Origin: an uncultured Pseudomonadota bacterium
GTDB taxonomy: Bacteria; Pseudomonadota; Alphaproteobacteria; Rs-D84
DNA length: 6,290 nucleotides
Assembly: GCA_947165555.1 (NCBI GenBank)
Contig: CAMVAR010000043.1
Location: 1-6,290, forward strand
Direction of reading: 5' to 3'
The first letter of the stretch is position 1. The number at the start of each line of letters is the position of its first letter. Positions 1 to 4,191 of this stretch are shown piece after piece. Position numbers and translations under genes: made by a program. The notes beneath the pieces are model-generated. The model ran no database searches. It was not told where the DNA came from and saw nothing but the letters and a program-made list of their open reading frames with translations.

Positions 1-1140
1 CAATACGGTTTTATATTCTTTTGATTCCGTGTTTTGTTTTTTGATTTGTTCTTCCAATTCTGGAATCTTTCCATATTGCAGGGCTGATGCTTTTTCATAA
101 TCACCATTTCGCATGGCGGTTGCAACCTCTGCCCGCGCTGCATCAAGTGCCGCCATAGAATCAGACAAAGATTTCATCTTTTGTTGTTCGGTGCGCCATT
201 GGGATGTCATTTCATTTGATTCTTGCTGCATTTTTTCAATCAGTTTTTCCAAATCAACCAAACGTTTTTTTGATTCTTCGTCTTTTTCTTTCTTTAACGC
301 CTGTTGTTCAATCTTTAATTGCATTAAATGTCGGTCAATTTCATCCAGTGCCTCTGGTTTGGACGCGACATCGATGCGAACACGTGCGGCCGCTTCGTCC
401 ACAAGGTCGATTGCCTTGTCAGGTAAAAAGCGGTCGGTGATGTATCGATTCGATAAACGTACCGCCGCGACCAGTGCGCTGTCCGCGATTCGTACGCCAT
501 GATGGCCTTCGTATTTTTCTTTTAAGCCACGTAATATAGAAATTGTATCTTCAACGGTTGGTTCGTCAACATACACGGGCTGGAAACGACGGGCCAATGC
601 GGGGTCTTTTTCAATATATTGACGATATTCGTCCAATGTTGTTGCGCCCAAACAGTGTAATTCACCGCGTGCCAACATTGGTTTTAACAGGTTGCCGGCA
701 TCCATGCTGCCTTCGCCACGGCCGGCACCAACCAGGGTGTGTAATTCGTCAATGAACAATATAATTTCGCCGTTTGAATCTTTGACGGCTTTTAATATCG
801 CCTTGAACCGGTCTTCGAATTGACCGCGAAACATTGCGCCGGCCATTAATGCGCCCATGTCCAAAGATAATAATTTTTTGTTTTGCAGATTTTCCGGTAT
901 ATCGCGTGCCACAATGCGTTCGGCCAGGCCTTCGACAATGGCGGTTTTGCCAACGCCGGGATTACCGATTAACACCGGGTTGTTTTTTGTGCGACGGGAC
1001 AGTACCTGGATTGTGCGGCGAATTTCTTCGTCGCGGCCAATGACCGGGTCTAATTTCCCATCGGCAGCCAATTTTGTAAAATCGGTTGTGTATTTTTCAA
1101 TTGCCCCTGCGGGTGTTTCGTGCATTTCGTCTGGATTCAT
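1..1140 (-). CDS. clpB: ClpB disaggregase, 5' part, lacking the Clp N-domain (3' end outside window)
   Basis: Hsp100 AAA+ unfoldase that works with DnaK to extract polypeptides from aggregates in the cytoplasm. I translated 380 residues from ATG at 1140 to the window edge. NBD1 begins at once (GKLDPVIGRDEEIRRTIQVL, residues 28-47). Walker A is GNPGVGKT at 59-66, Walker B ILFIDE at 127-132, and the arginine-finger region LARRF at 182-186. The coiled-coil M-domain starts near residue 262 and includes the ClpB-typical QYGKIPELEEQ. The M-domain separates ClpB from ClpA and ClpC. In E. coli about 150 residues of N-domain precede this point. Here they are missing: an in-frame TGA lies at 1174-1176, and a good Shine-Dalgarno (AAGGGGG) sits 7 nt before the ATG. 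The NBD1 pore loop reads MFRG where KYRG is usual. NBD2 and the C-terminus lie beyond position 1. Identity is very secure; the start is well supported. Confidence 0.96.
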   Translation of the reverse strand, partial: MNPDEMHETPAGAIEKYTTDFTKLAADGKLDPVIGRDEEIRRTIQVLSRRTKNNPVLIGNPGVGKTAIVEGLAERIVARDIPENLQNKKLLSLDMGALMAGAMFRGQFEDRFKAILKAVKDSNGEIILFIDELHTLVGAGRGEGSMDAGNLLKPMLARGELHCLGATTLDEYRQYIEKDPALARRFQPVYVDEPTVEDTISILRGLKEKYEGHHGVRIADSALVAAVRLSNRYITDRFLPDKAIDLVDEAAARVRIDVASKPEALDEIDRHLMQLKIEQQALKKEKDEESKKRLVDLEKLIEKMQQESNEMTSQWRTEQQKMKSLSDSMAALDAARAEVATAMRNGDYEKASALQYGKIPELEEQIKKQNTESKEYKTVL

Positions 1141-1183
1141 AATATAACCCCCTTTTTTAGATTCTGTTTTTTGTCAACATTAT

Positions 1184-1211
1184 ATATAGTTGCACGAAAT
1201 TAAAATTCAAG
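1184..1211 (-). promoter_or_regulatory. Candidate RpoH (heat-shock) promoter of clpB
   Basis: On the minus strand CTTG (1211-1208) is followed after 17 nt by ACTATAT (1190-1184). This matches the alphaproteobacterial RpoH pattern CTTG-N17/18-CYTATNT at all but one position, 44 nt upstream of the clpB start. The heat-shock role of ClpB supports it. A sigma-70 reading (TTGAAT, 18 nt, TATATA) uses almost the same bases and cannot be excluded. Confidence 0.45.
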
Positions 1212-1266
1212 GATAGGGGATTAAAATCCATTATTTACAATAATAATAAAATAAATAAAACAATGC

Positions 1267-1297
1267 TTGACTTTTCCGGTTTTTTGTTATAGATTAT
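1267..1297 (+). promoter_or_regulatory. Probable sigma-70 promoter of rpmB-tRNA-Leu
   Basis: TTGACT at 1267-1272 is followed after 17 nt by TAGATT at 1290-1295; TATAGA at 1288-1293 would give a 15-nt spacer. It lies about 25-30 nt upstream of the rpmB start, in an AT-rich divergent intergenic region. The -35 match is strong and the -10 is weaker. Confidence 0.5.
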
Positions 1298-1322
1298 GCC
1301 GCAGTGATTAAAGGATTTAGAT

Positions 1323-1691
1323 ATGCCACGTGTATGTAAAGTAACAGGTAAAAAAACAGAAGTCGGTATGAATGTATCGCATTCAGAGCGTCATACGAAA
1401 CGTACGTTCTTGCCGAATTTGCATGTATTAAAATTTCACAGTGATGTGTTGGGGCGTGATTTTTCGTTGCGCCTGTCGGCGGCGGGTTTGCGTACGTTGA
1501 ACAAGCATGGCGGTTTGGATGCCTATGTCATGGCGAAACCGATATCGCGTTTGACGCCGGATATGGCCGCAATTAAACGCGCCATTGAAAAAAAGAACGG
1601 TAAACCGGCAAAGCCAGCTAGAAAGCCGGCGCACAAGGCGAATCGCAGTGCGCGCCTGGTGAAAAAGGTTGAAGCAAAGAAATCTAAATAG
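1323..1691 (+). CDS. rpmB: 50S ribosomal protein bL28
   Basis: Structural protein of the large ribosomal subunit. The N-terminus PRVCKVTGKK, the segment SHSERHTKRTFLPNL (residues 20-34) and the later SLRLSAAGLRTLNKHGGLDAY are the recognisable L28 core. At 122 aa it is much longer than E. coli L28 (78 aa) and somewhat longer than usual alphaproteobacterial forms. The excess is a Lys/Ala/Pro/Arg tail (from about residue 90) of low complexity, likely disordered and RNA-binding. A Shine-Dalgarno AAAGGA lies 8 nt upstream of the ATG. Only one Cys (Cys5) is present, so this is not the zinc-binding multi-Cys type. The tRNA-Leu gene follows after 14 nt with no terminator between, so both are probably on one transcript. 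Confidence 0.97.
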   Translation: MPRVCKVTGKKTEVGMNVSHSERHTKRTFLPNLHVLKFHSDVLGRDFSLRLSAAGLRTLNKHGGLDAYVMAKPISRLTPDMAAIKRAIEKKNGKPAKPARKPAHKANRSARLVKKVEAKKSK

Positions 1692-1705
1692 TTTCTTTGC
1701 GGTAT

Positions 1706-1790
1706 GGCCCTGTGGTGGAATTGGTAGACGCGCTTGACTCAAAATCAAGTTCCGCAAGGAGTGTCGGTTCAAGTCCGACCAGGGCCACCA
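1706..1790 (+). tRNA. tRNA-Leu (anticodon CAA)
   Basis: An 85-nt class II tRNA gene with its CCA end encoded (1788-1790). The acceptor stem is GGCCCTG (1706-1712) with CAGGGCC (1780-1786), discriminator A1787. The anticodon stem is CTTGA (1733-1737) with TCAAG (1745-1749); loop CTCAAAA gives anticodon CAA at 1740-1742, which reads UUG. The long variable arm (about 1750-1762) is typical of Leu. The T-stem is GTCGG (1763-1767) with CCGAC (1775-1779) and loop TTCAAGT. All stems pair without mismatch, so the gene appears intact. Confidence 0.97.
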
Positions 1791-1800
1791 GGATATAAAG

Positions 1801-1823
1801 ACCGCGGAAATCCGCGGTTTTTT
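1801..1823 (+). terminator. Rho-independent terminator of rpmB-tRNA-Leu
   Basis: Perfect GC-rich stem ACCGCGG (1801-1807) with CCGCGGT (1812-1818), a 4-nt loop, then a run of six T (1818-1823). It lies 10 nt after the tRNA. Confidence 0.93.
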
Positions 1824-1900
1824 GTTTGCTTTGCGACACATAAATCGCGGCAATGCGTAAATGTGTTTTAGTCAAATTTTTGCACAAAATACCATATTTT

Positions 1901-1954
1901 TACACAAATTTACACAAAATTTACACAAAATTTACACAAAATTTACACAAAATT
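1901..1954. repeat. Tandem array of 11-bp repeats (TACACAAAATT)
   Basis: Four perfect units of TACACAAAATT (1911-1921, 1922-1932, 1933-1943, 1944-1954) follow one unit lacking one A (1901-1910). A decayed unit (TTGCACAAAAT) lies at 1880-1890. The 11-bp period places the AAAATT tracts on nearly the same face of the helix, which is known to bend DNA. Arrays of this sort serve as iteron-like protein sites, but the function here is unknown. Confidence 0.9.
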
Positions 1955-1970
1955 TTGGCTGGCCAATTAT

Positions 1971-1994
1971 CATTTTGCTGACGTTAGCAAAATG
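1971..1994. repeat. 24-bp near-perfect palindrome
   Basis: Arms CATTTTGCT (1971-1979) and AGCAAAATG (1986-1994) flank GACGTT, whose central ACGT is itself symmetric, so only one base pair of the 24 breaks the dyad. It is not followed by a T-run on either strand, so it looks more like an operator or recombinase site than a terminator. Confidence 0.75.
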
Positions 1995-2041
1995 TTCTGT
2001 TTCTTTGCAAAAATCTTTACAAAAACCACTATGCAAACATT

Positions 2042-2063
2042 AATATTACCGGGCGGTAATATT
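2042..2063. repeat. 22-bp palindrome with TATTACCG half-sites
   Basis: Arms AATATTACCG (2042-2051) and CGGTAATATT (2054-2063) pair perfectly around GG. The half-site TATTACCG recurs at 2094-2101. It could be an operator, or a weak terminator for the minus-strand unit ending at 2096; no strong T-run follows on that strand. Confidence 0.75.
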
Positions 2064-2075
2064 TTGGGTAAATCG

Positions 2076-2113
2076 TGATAATTTATCAGGGATTATTACC
2101 GATGTGTAATAAT
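2076..2113. repeat. Two adjacent short palindromes
   Basis: TGATAA-T-TTATCA is perfect at 2076-2088. ATTATTAC (2092-2099) and GTAATAAT (2106-2113) form a second dyad with a 6-nt spacer. The second overlaps the stop codon of the leftmost minus-strand gene and carries another TATTACCG (2094-2101), tying it to the palindrome at 2042-2063. Confidence 0.6.
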
Positions 2114-2305
2114 TTCGTCTATAAAGTAAAAAACTTTGTTAGGCCCAAGGAAAACGGCACCAGTATCAGTCAACCATATACCGTATTTGCTGTCTGGTCT
2201 GAAAATGCGGCCGTTAAATTCAAATGGTCGTTTGTGTGTATAACACCACCAAATCGTTCTGCGAACTTTTGATTTGCGCGTTACTGGTTCATGCAATGCC
2301 GGCAT
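2096..2305 (-). CDS. Small protein of unknown function (69 aa), coupled to the collar-like gene
   Basis: I do not recognise this protein. It starts with ATG at 2305, inside the last 17 nt of the upstream gene, and has its own Shine-Dalgarno (AAAGGA, 8 nt before the ATG), so it is probably translated by coupling. The sequence is basic at the N-terminus (VTRKSKVRRTIWW), followed by a section rich in aromatic and beta-forming residues (FEFNGRIFRPDSKYGIWLTD, then GAVFLGPNKVFYF). No signal peptide or membrane span is evident. The NGRIF motif echoes NGRVF in the preceding gene, so the two may be related domains or parts of one tail-tip structure. A broken C-terminal half of the upstream gene is less likely, given the good ribosome binding site. 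Confidence 0.65.
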   Translation of the reverse strand: MPALHEPVTRKSKVRRTIWWCYTHKRPFEFNGRIFRPDSKYGIWLTDTGAVFLGPNKVFYFIDEIITHR

Positions 2306-2621
2306 TACGAATATCCTTTATTCTTTCTTTTGTGGCCCGTATATCATCTGGGCGGTTGGAATTGACCAGGATTATTGCGCCTGCCTCCCACGATTGTTTT
2401 GGTTGCGATTCAAAATCCGGAATACCAACGCGCCTTTTGTCTTTAAGTGTGGATGGCATTACCCGGTACAACCAAGGGAAACGATCTTTTGGAAAGACGC
2501 GGCCGTTGGCAAGCATATATTCGCGTCCACTATCAGATATAAAATCACAGGCCCAAGACGGATCCGCAACATGTATAACCGTGCCGATTGCAAGTGGAAT
2601 ATCTTCTATGTTAGTTACCAA
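2289..2621 (-). CDS. Tail-collar-like phage protein (110 aa)
   Basis: The region IPLAIGTVIHVA ... REYMLANGRVFPKDRFPWLY ... VGIPDF follows the layout of phage tail-collar domains (PF07484): an initial 'G.V..' strand, then a 'W(L)xxNGR...YPxLY' core, then 'LPDxRG'. This is pattern recognition only, and the match to the last element is weak. Such domains sit at tail-fibre tips or baseplates. The start is taken as TTG at 2621, 7 nt after the strong Shine-Dalgarno AAAGGGGG; a TTG at 2639 would place that Shine-Dalgarno inside the gene. The gene has its own promoter and a downstream partner overlapping by 17 nt. Other options are a bacteriocin-like or moron protein. Confidence 0.65.
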   Translation of the reverse strand: MVTNIEDIPLAIGTVIHVADPSWACDFISDSGREYMLANGRVFPKDRFPWLYRVMPSTLKDKRRVGIPDFESQPKQSWEAGAIILVNSNRPDDIRATKERIKDIRNAGIA

Positions 2622-2643
2622 AATGTTACCCCCTTTCAATTGG

Positions 2644-2671
2644 ACTATACTATATAAATTTTATATATCAA
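2644..2671 (-). promoter_or_regulatory. Probable sigma-70 promoter of the collar-like operon
   Basis: TTGATA (2671-2666) and TATAGT (2649-2644) are 16 nt apart on the minus strand. Transcription would start near 2637, directly before the AAAGGGGG ribosome binding site, leaving a very short leader. A hairpin-forming dyad begins 7 bp upstream of the -35 box, suggesting control by a bound protein. Confidence 0.55.
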
Positions 2672-2677
2672 GCGATT

Positions 2678-2741
2678 ATTGTGACGATTTTTTCGTCACA
2701 ATCGCATAAATTTCAACGAATAATTGTGATTTTTTCACAAT
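2678..2741. repeat. Pair of TTGTGA/TCACAA dyads, operator-like
   Basis: First dyad: ATTGTGACGA (2678-2687), TTTTT, TCGTCACAAT (2693-2702). Second: ATTGTGA (2723-2729), TTTTT, TCACAAT (2735-2741). The second has the outer arms of the first without the inner CGA/TCG. The centres (2690 and 2732) are 42 bp apart, four turns of B-DNA. They lie just upstream of the collar operon promoter, as expected for operators. A third similar dyad is at 3680-3698. Confidence 0.7.
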
Positions 2742-2762
2742 ATAAACCAAAATTTTATTTAT

Positions 2763-2800
2763 ATTTTATTATAATCAAATCGGTTTGCTGATAATAAAAT
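2763..2800. repeat. Inverted repeat with 10-bp arms
   Basis: ATTTTATTAT (2763-2772) and ATAATAAAAT (2791-2800) are perfect complements with an 18-nt spacer. The all-A/T stem is weak as RNA. It is part of the structured spacer between the lysis genes and the collar-like unit. Confidence 0.6.
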
Positions 2801-2808
2801 GTAATCAG

Positions 2809-2817
2809 TTATACACA
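2809..2817 (+). promoter_or_regulatory. DnaA-box match (TTATACACA)
   Basis: TTATACACA fits the DnaA consensus TTATNCACA exactly. A single 9-mer of this kind can occur by chance in AT-rich DNA. Its setting in a gene-free, hairpin-rich spacer makes it worth recording but does not prove an origin. Confidence 0.3.
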
Positions 2818-2858
2818 AAACCGGGGTTGCTGATTGCTATTTCAAACCAACAACCCGG
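2817..2858 (-). terminator. Probable rho-independent terminator of the lysis operon
   Basis: On the minus strand CCGGGTTGTTG (2858-2848) pairs with CAGCAACCCCGG (2832-2821), with one bulged C and one G-T pair. TTTT (2820-2817) follows. It lies about 80 nt past the muramidase stop. The loop is long (15 nt) and the T-run short, so it may be leaky. Confidence 0.5.
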
Positions 2859-2890
2859 CAATTTGATCGACCCGATGGCCAGTAAATCTG

Positions 2891-2934
2891 AAATTATCTT
2901 TTACATTATGCCGGTATTTTGTAAAAGATAATTT
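2891..2934. repeat. Long inverted repeat with 15-bp perfect arms
   Basis: AAATTATCTTTTACA (2891-2905) and TGTAAAAGATAATTT (2920-2934) pair perfectly around a 14-nt loop, 3 nt past the muramidase stop codon. In RNA this would be a stable hairpin, perhaps protecting the 3' end or aiding termination. As DNA it could be a recombinase or regulator site. No proper T-run follows. Confidence 0.75.
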
Positions 2935-2937
2935 ATA

Positions 2938-3342
2938 TTATGAAAAAAACATCAACAATTCTTCGGCGCGGCGTTTCGCCAGGCCTTTCAAAAACTTGCC
3001 GCCACCGGTTACCCAATCCCAATTTTTATAAACCATTTTCCAATCTTGCGCGATTATCGCCTTTTTTAAACTAGACCGATCAAATGCGCCCTGGCCAATA
3101 TTATAAATTAATGATTGTAATGCTTCGGTTTGTTGTTTTGTTAATCCGGCCGGAACCTTGATTTTGGTTTTGATATACCAATCCAACAAATCATCTGCCA
3201 TCGCCTGGGTTATTTTATCGCCTGCCTTGACTGGTTTACCATCTTTGTATGTGGTAGAACCCCAACCAATCGTCCAAATGCCTGCTGGGCATTTGTATGC
3301 CGTTAGACAACAACCCTCATATTTTTTAATTAATCCGTACAT
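2938..3342 (-). CDS. Phage endolysin, GH24 muramidase (T4-lysozyme type)
   Basis: Hydrolyses the MurNAc-GlcNAc bonds of peptidoglycan during host lysis. The catalytic pattern E-8-(D/C)-5-T is present as E9 (KYEG), C18 (KCPAG) and T24 (WTIGWGS), so the middle acid is replaced by Cys, a known variant. Further family marks are LTKQQTEALQSLIYNIGQGAF and the C-terminal GLAKRRAEELLMF. At 134 aa it is a complete single-domain enzyme with no signal or anchor peptide and no cell-wall-binding domain, so it should depend on a holin for release. Start chosen at ATG 3342, 5 nt after GGGGG; ATG 3354 (138 aa), 2 nt after the upstream stop, lacks a ribosome binding site but could be used by re-initiation. 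Last gene of the lysis cassette. Confidence 0.94.
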   Translation of the reverse strand: MYGLIKKYEGCCLTAYKCPAGIWTIGWGSTTYKDGKPVKAGDKITQAMADDLLDWYIKTKIKVPAGLTKQQTEALQSLIYNIGQGAFDRSSLKKAIIAQDWKMVYKNWDWVTGGGKFLKGLAKRRAEELLMFFS

Positions 3343-3356
3343 ATTTGCCCCCATGG

Positions 3357-3737
3357 TTATTTTATAATTTTATATCCAACCCATAATCCAATCATCAATA
3401 CCAGCGCAAAAAATGCCCATTGCCAGCGCAATTTTTCTGCGTTCAATGCGGTTTTTTGGGTGTCGCACATGGCTTTTATTGAATCAACGGTACTATCATG
3501 CGCCTTTAATTGTTCGTTAATTGCCGCGGTTTTACATTCTGGGGGTAAAGATTCACGAATTGCCACTATCTGTTGGTGGGCGGTATTTGCGATTGTATCC
3601 ACCGGATCTGTGTTTTTTGCGCATCCGGAAAACATGATAAGCAAAAAAATTGCACATATTGCCACAAAAATTGCAAATAAATGTGATTTTTTCACATTAC
3701 GAACCGAAAATTGTGTCTTTTTTTGTGTTTTTTTCAT
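3357..3737 (-). CDS. Candidate unimolecular spanin (lipoprotein with C-terminal membrane anchor)
   Basis: This 126-aa protein starts with a basic n-region (KKTQKK...RNVKK, residues 2-17), a hydrophobic stretch (about 20-36) and a lipobox-like MFSGC, lipidated Cys predicted at 39. A polar, helical, presumably periplasmic part of about 65 residues follows, then a second hydrophobic segment (WQWAFFALVLMIGLWVGY, about 105-122) with a basic tail. Lipid anchor at one end and inner-membrane span at the other is the layout of u-spanins such as phage T1 gp11, which fuse the two membranes after peptidoglycan is cut. Position beside the endolysin fits. Phe at lipobox -3 is unusual. The start is fixed by GGGGGG 8 nt upstream and by an ATGA overlap with the HNH gene stop. 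An ordinary two-span protein remains possible. Confidence 0.7.
   Translation of the reverse strand: MKKTQKKTQFSVRNVKKSHLFAIFVAICAIFLLIMFSGCAKNTDPVDTIANTAHQQIVAIRESLPPECKTAAINEQLKAHDSTVDSIKAMCDTQKTALNAEKLRWQWAFFALVLMIGLWVGYKIIK
3680..3698. repeat. Dyad AATGTGA-TTTTT-TCACATT inside the spanin-candidate gene
   Basis: Seven-bp perfect arms (3680-3686, 3692-3698) around five T, 39-57 nt inside the coding region. It differs from the intergenic dyad at 2723-2741 by one symmetric base pair. The match could be chance, given AAA-rich lysine codons, or a shared protein site. Confidence 0.5.
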
Positions 3738-3982
3738 CGTGACATCCCCCCGTTGCGTATAAATTCCAATCTTTGCCATTCTGTAAATTCACTGGGGGTT
3801 AATGCGCCCTTGGTTGAATTACAATCCGGGCAACAAACGGCAATATTTTCAAGTGTTGTTTTCCCACCACGACTGCGTGGGATTTTATGGTCACGTGTGG
3901 CTTTATCTATTGGAAATTGTTTCAGACAATATTCACACGTAAAAAAACCATTAGTATTGTAAAGTTGTTTCCAACGTTTCAT
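3734..3982 (-). CDS. HNH endonuclease, small zinc-binding
   Basis: 82-aa protein that is almost only an HNH fold. Zinc-ribbon pairs C16-x2-C19 (CEYC) and C51-x2-C54 (CPDC) enclose the active-site DHKIPRSRGG (Asp31-His32), with Asn46 in TLENI and Asn55 in CNSTKG. The set is therefore H-N-N, a common form in phage HNH proteins. It cuts DNA, probably in the cytoplasm; possible roles are packaging support (usually beside terminase genes), homing, or exclusion of rivals. Here it lies within a lysis cassette. Its ATG shares one base with the upstream stop (TAATG) and its TGA overlaps the next ATG (ATGA), so it is co-translated with lysis genes and not a loosely inserted homing gene. Confidence 0.92.
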   Translation of the reverse strand: MKRWKQLYNTNGFFTCEYCLKQFPIDKATRDHKIPRSRGGKTTLENIAVCCPDCNSTKGALTPSEFTEWQRLEFIRNGGMSR

Positions 3983-4188
3983 TATTTCTTTTTGGTGTTT
4001 TTTGTTGCTTTTTCAATTTTTTCTTTGTTTTCCGCAGTATTTACAACAGACATCAAATCACAGATTTTGACAATTTTGGACGCCCATTTGCACCCACTGA
4101 ATACTTTGACAATGAAACTGCATATTGCGCCAACAATACCAATAAATGCGAATATTTCTTCCCAATACGTGACAATTATACCAAACAT
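3982..4188 (-). CDS. Small membrane protein of the lysis cassette (68 aa), possible second holin or antiholin
   Basis: One hydrophobic segment (IFAFIGIVGAICSFIVKVF, about residues 12-30) precedes a polar C-terminal part ending in a strongly basic tail (EKIEKATKNTKKK). This layout, short length and position right after a holin gene are typical of accessory holins or antiholins; no family match is claimed. A strong Shine-Dalgarno (AAAGGAG) lies in the end of the upstream gene, whose TAA is 3 nt before this ATG. It shares one base with the next gene (TAATG). It has three Cys (23, 33, 43), but no lipobox fits, so a lipoprotein is unlikely. Confidence 0.75.
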   Translation of the reverse strand: MFGIIVTYWEEIFAFIGIVGAICSFIVKVFSGCKWASKIVKICDLMSVVNTAENKEKIEKATKNTKKK

Positions 4189-4191
4189 GCC

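Larger units (their letters stand above)
1824..2095. other. Gene-free, AT-rich boundary between host genes and phage-like genes
   Basis: This 272-bp stretch lies between the tRNA terminator and the stop of the leftmost minus-strand gene, so transcription converges on it. No reading frame with a ribosome binding site is visible on either strand. Its content is an 11-bp tandem repeat array and several palindromes, listed separately. Because it abuts a tRNA gene it is the natural place for one end of an integrated element, but I found no second copy of the tRNA 3' end in the window to define an attachment core. Confidence 0.6.

Noticed and set aside
113..1147. Several plus-strand reading frames across this region
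   Set aside because: They lie opposite clpB, whose minus-strand translation matches the family continuously; their products are low-complexity (Ser/Phe-rich) and lack ribosome binding sites.
1763..1790. Second copy of the tRNA 3' end as an attachment site within the window
   Set aside because: I looked for the T-arm/acceptor sequence elsewhere in the window and saw no duplicate; the other att site, if any, lies outside.
1428..1887. Minus-strand frames opposite rpmB and tRNA-Leu
   Set aside because: They are antisense to a clear ribosomal protein and a tRNA, with no plausible ribosome binding site or family features.
1901..1954. CRISPR array
   Set aside because: Units are only 11 bp and contiguous without spacers, and no cas gene is present.
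1861..2043. Plus-strand 60-aa frame with repeated FTQN/LHKIYTK units
   Set aside because: The repetitive protein is just the 11-bp DNA repeat read in three frames; no ribosome binding site precedes the ATG.
2041..2049. TAATATTAC, identical to the rolling-circle nick site of geminiviruses and related CRESS-DNA viruses
   Set aside because: It sits in the stem and not the loop of the palindrome, there is no Rep gene, and a 9-mer of A/T-rich sequence can occur by chance.
2224..2709. Plus-strand frames (161 and 127 aa) over the collar-like gene
   Set aside because: The minus-strand frame has promoter, Shine-Dalgarno and a family-like pattern; the plus-strand products have none and run through the promoter region.
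2723..2741. CRP/FNR binding site
   Set aside because: The half-sites TGTGA/TCACA are separated by 5 bp where CRP needs 6, and the sister dyad has 11; kept only as an unknown operator.
2891..2934. dif-like XerC/XerD recombination site
   Set aside because: The symmetric arms do not match the dif consensus, and the loop is much longer than the 6-8 bp centre of dif.
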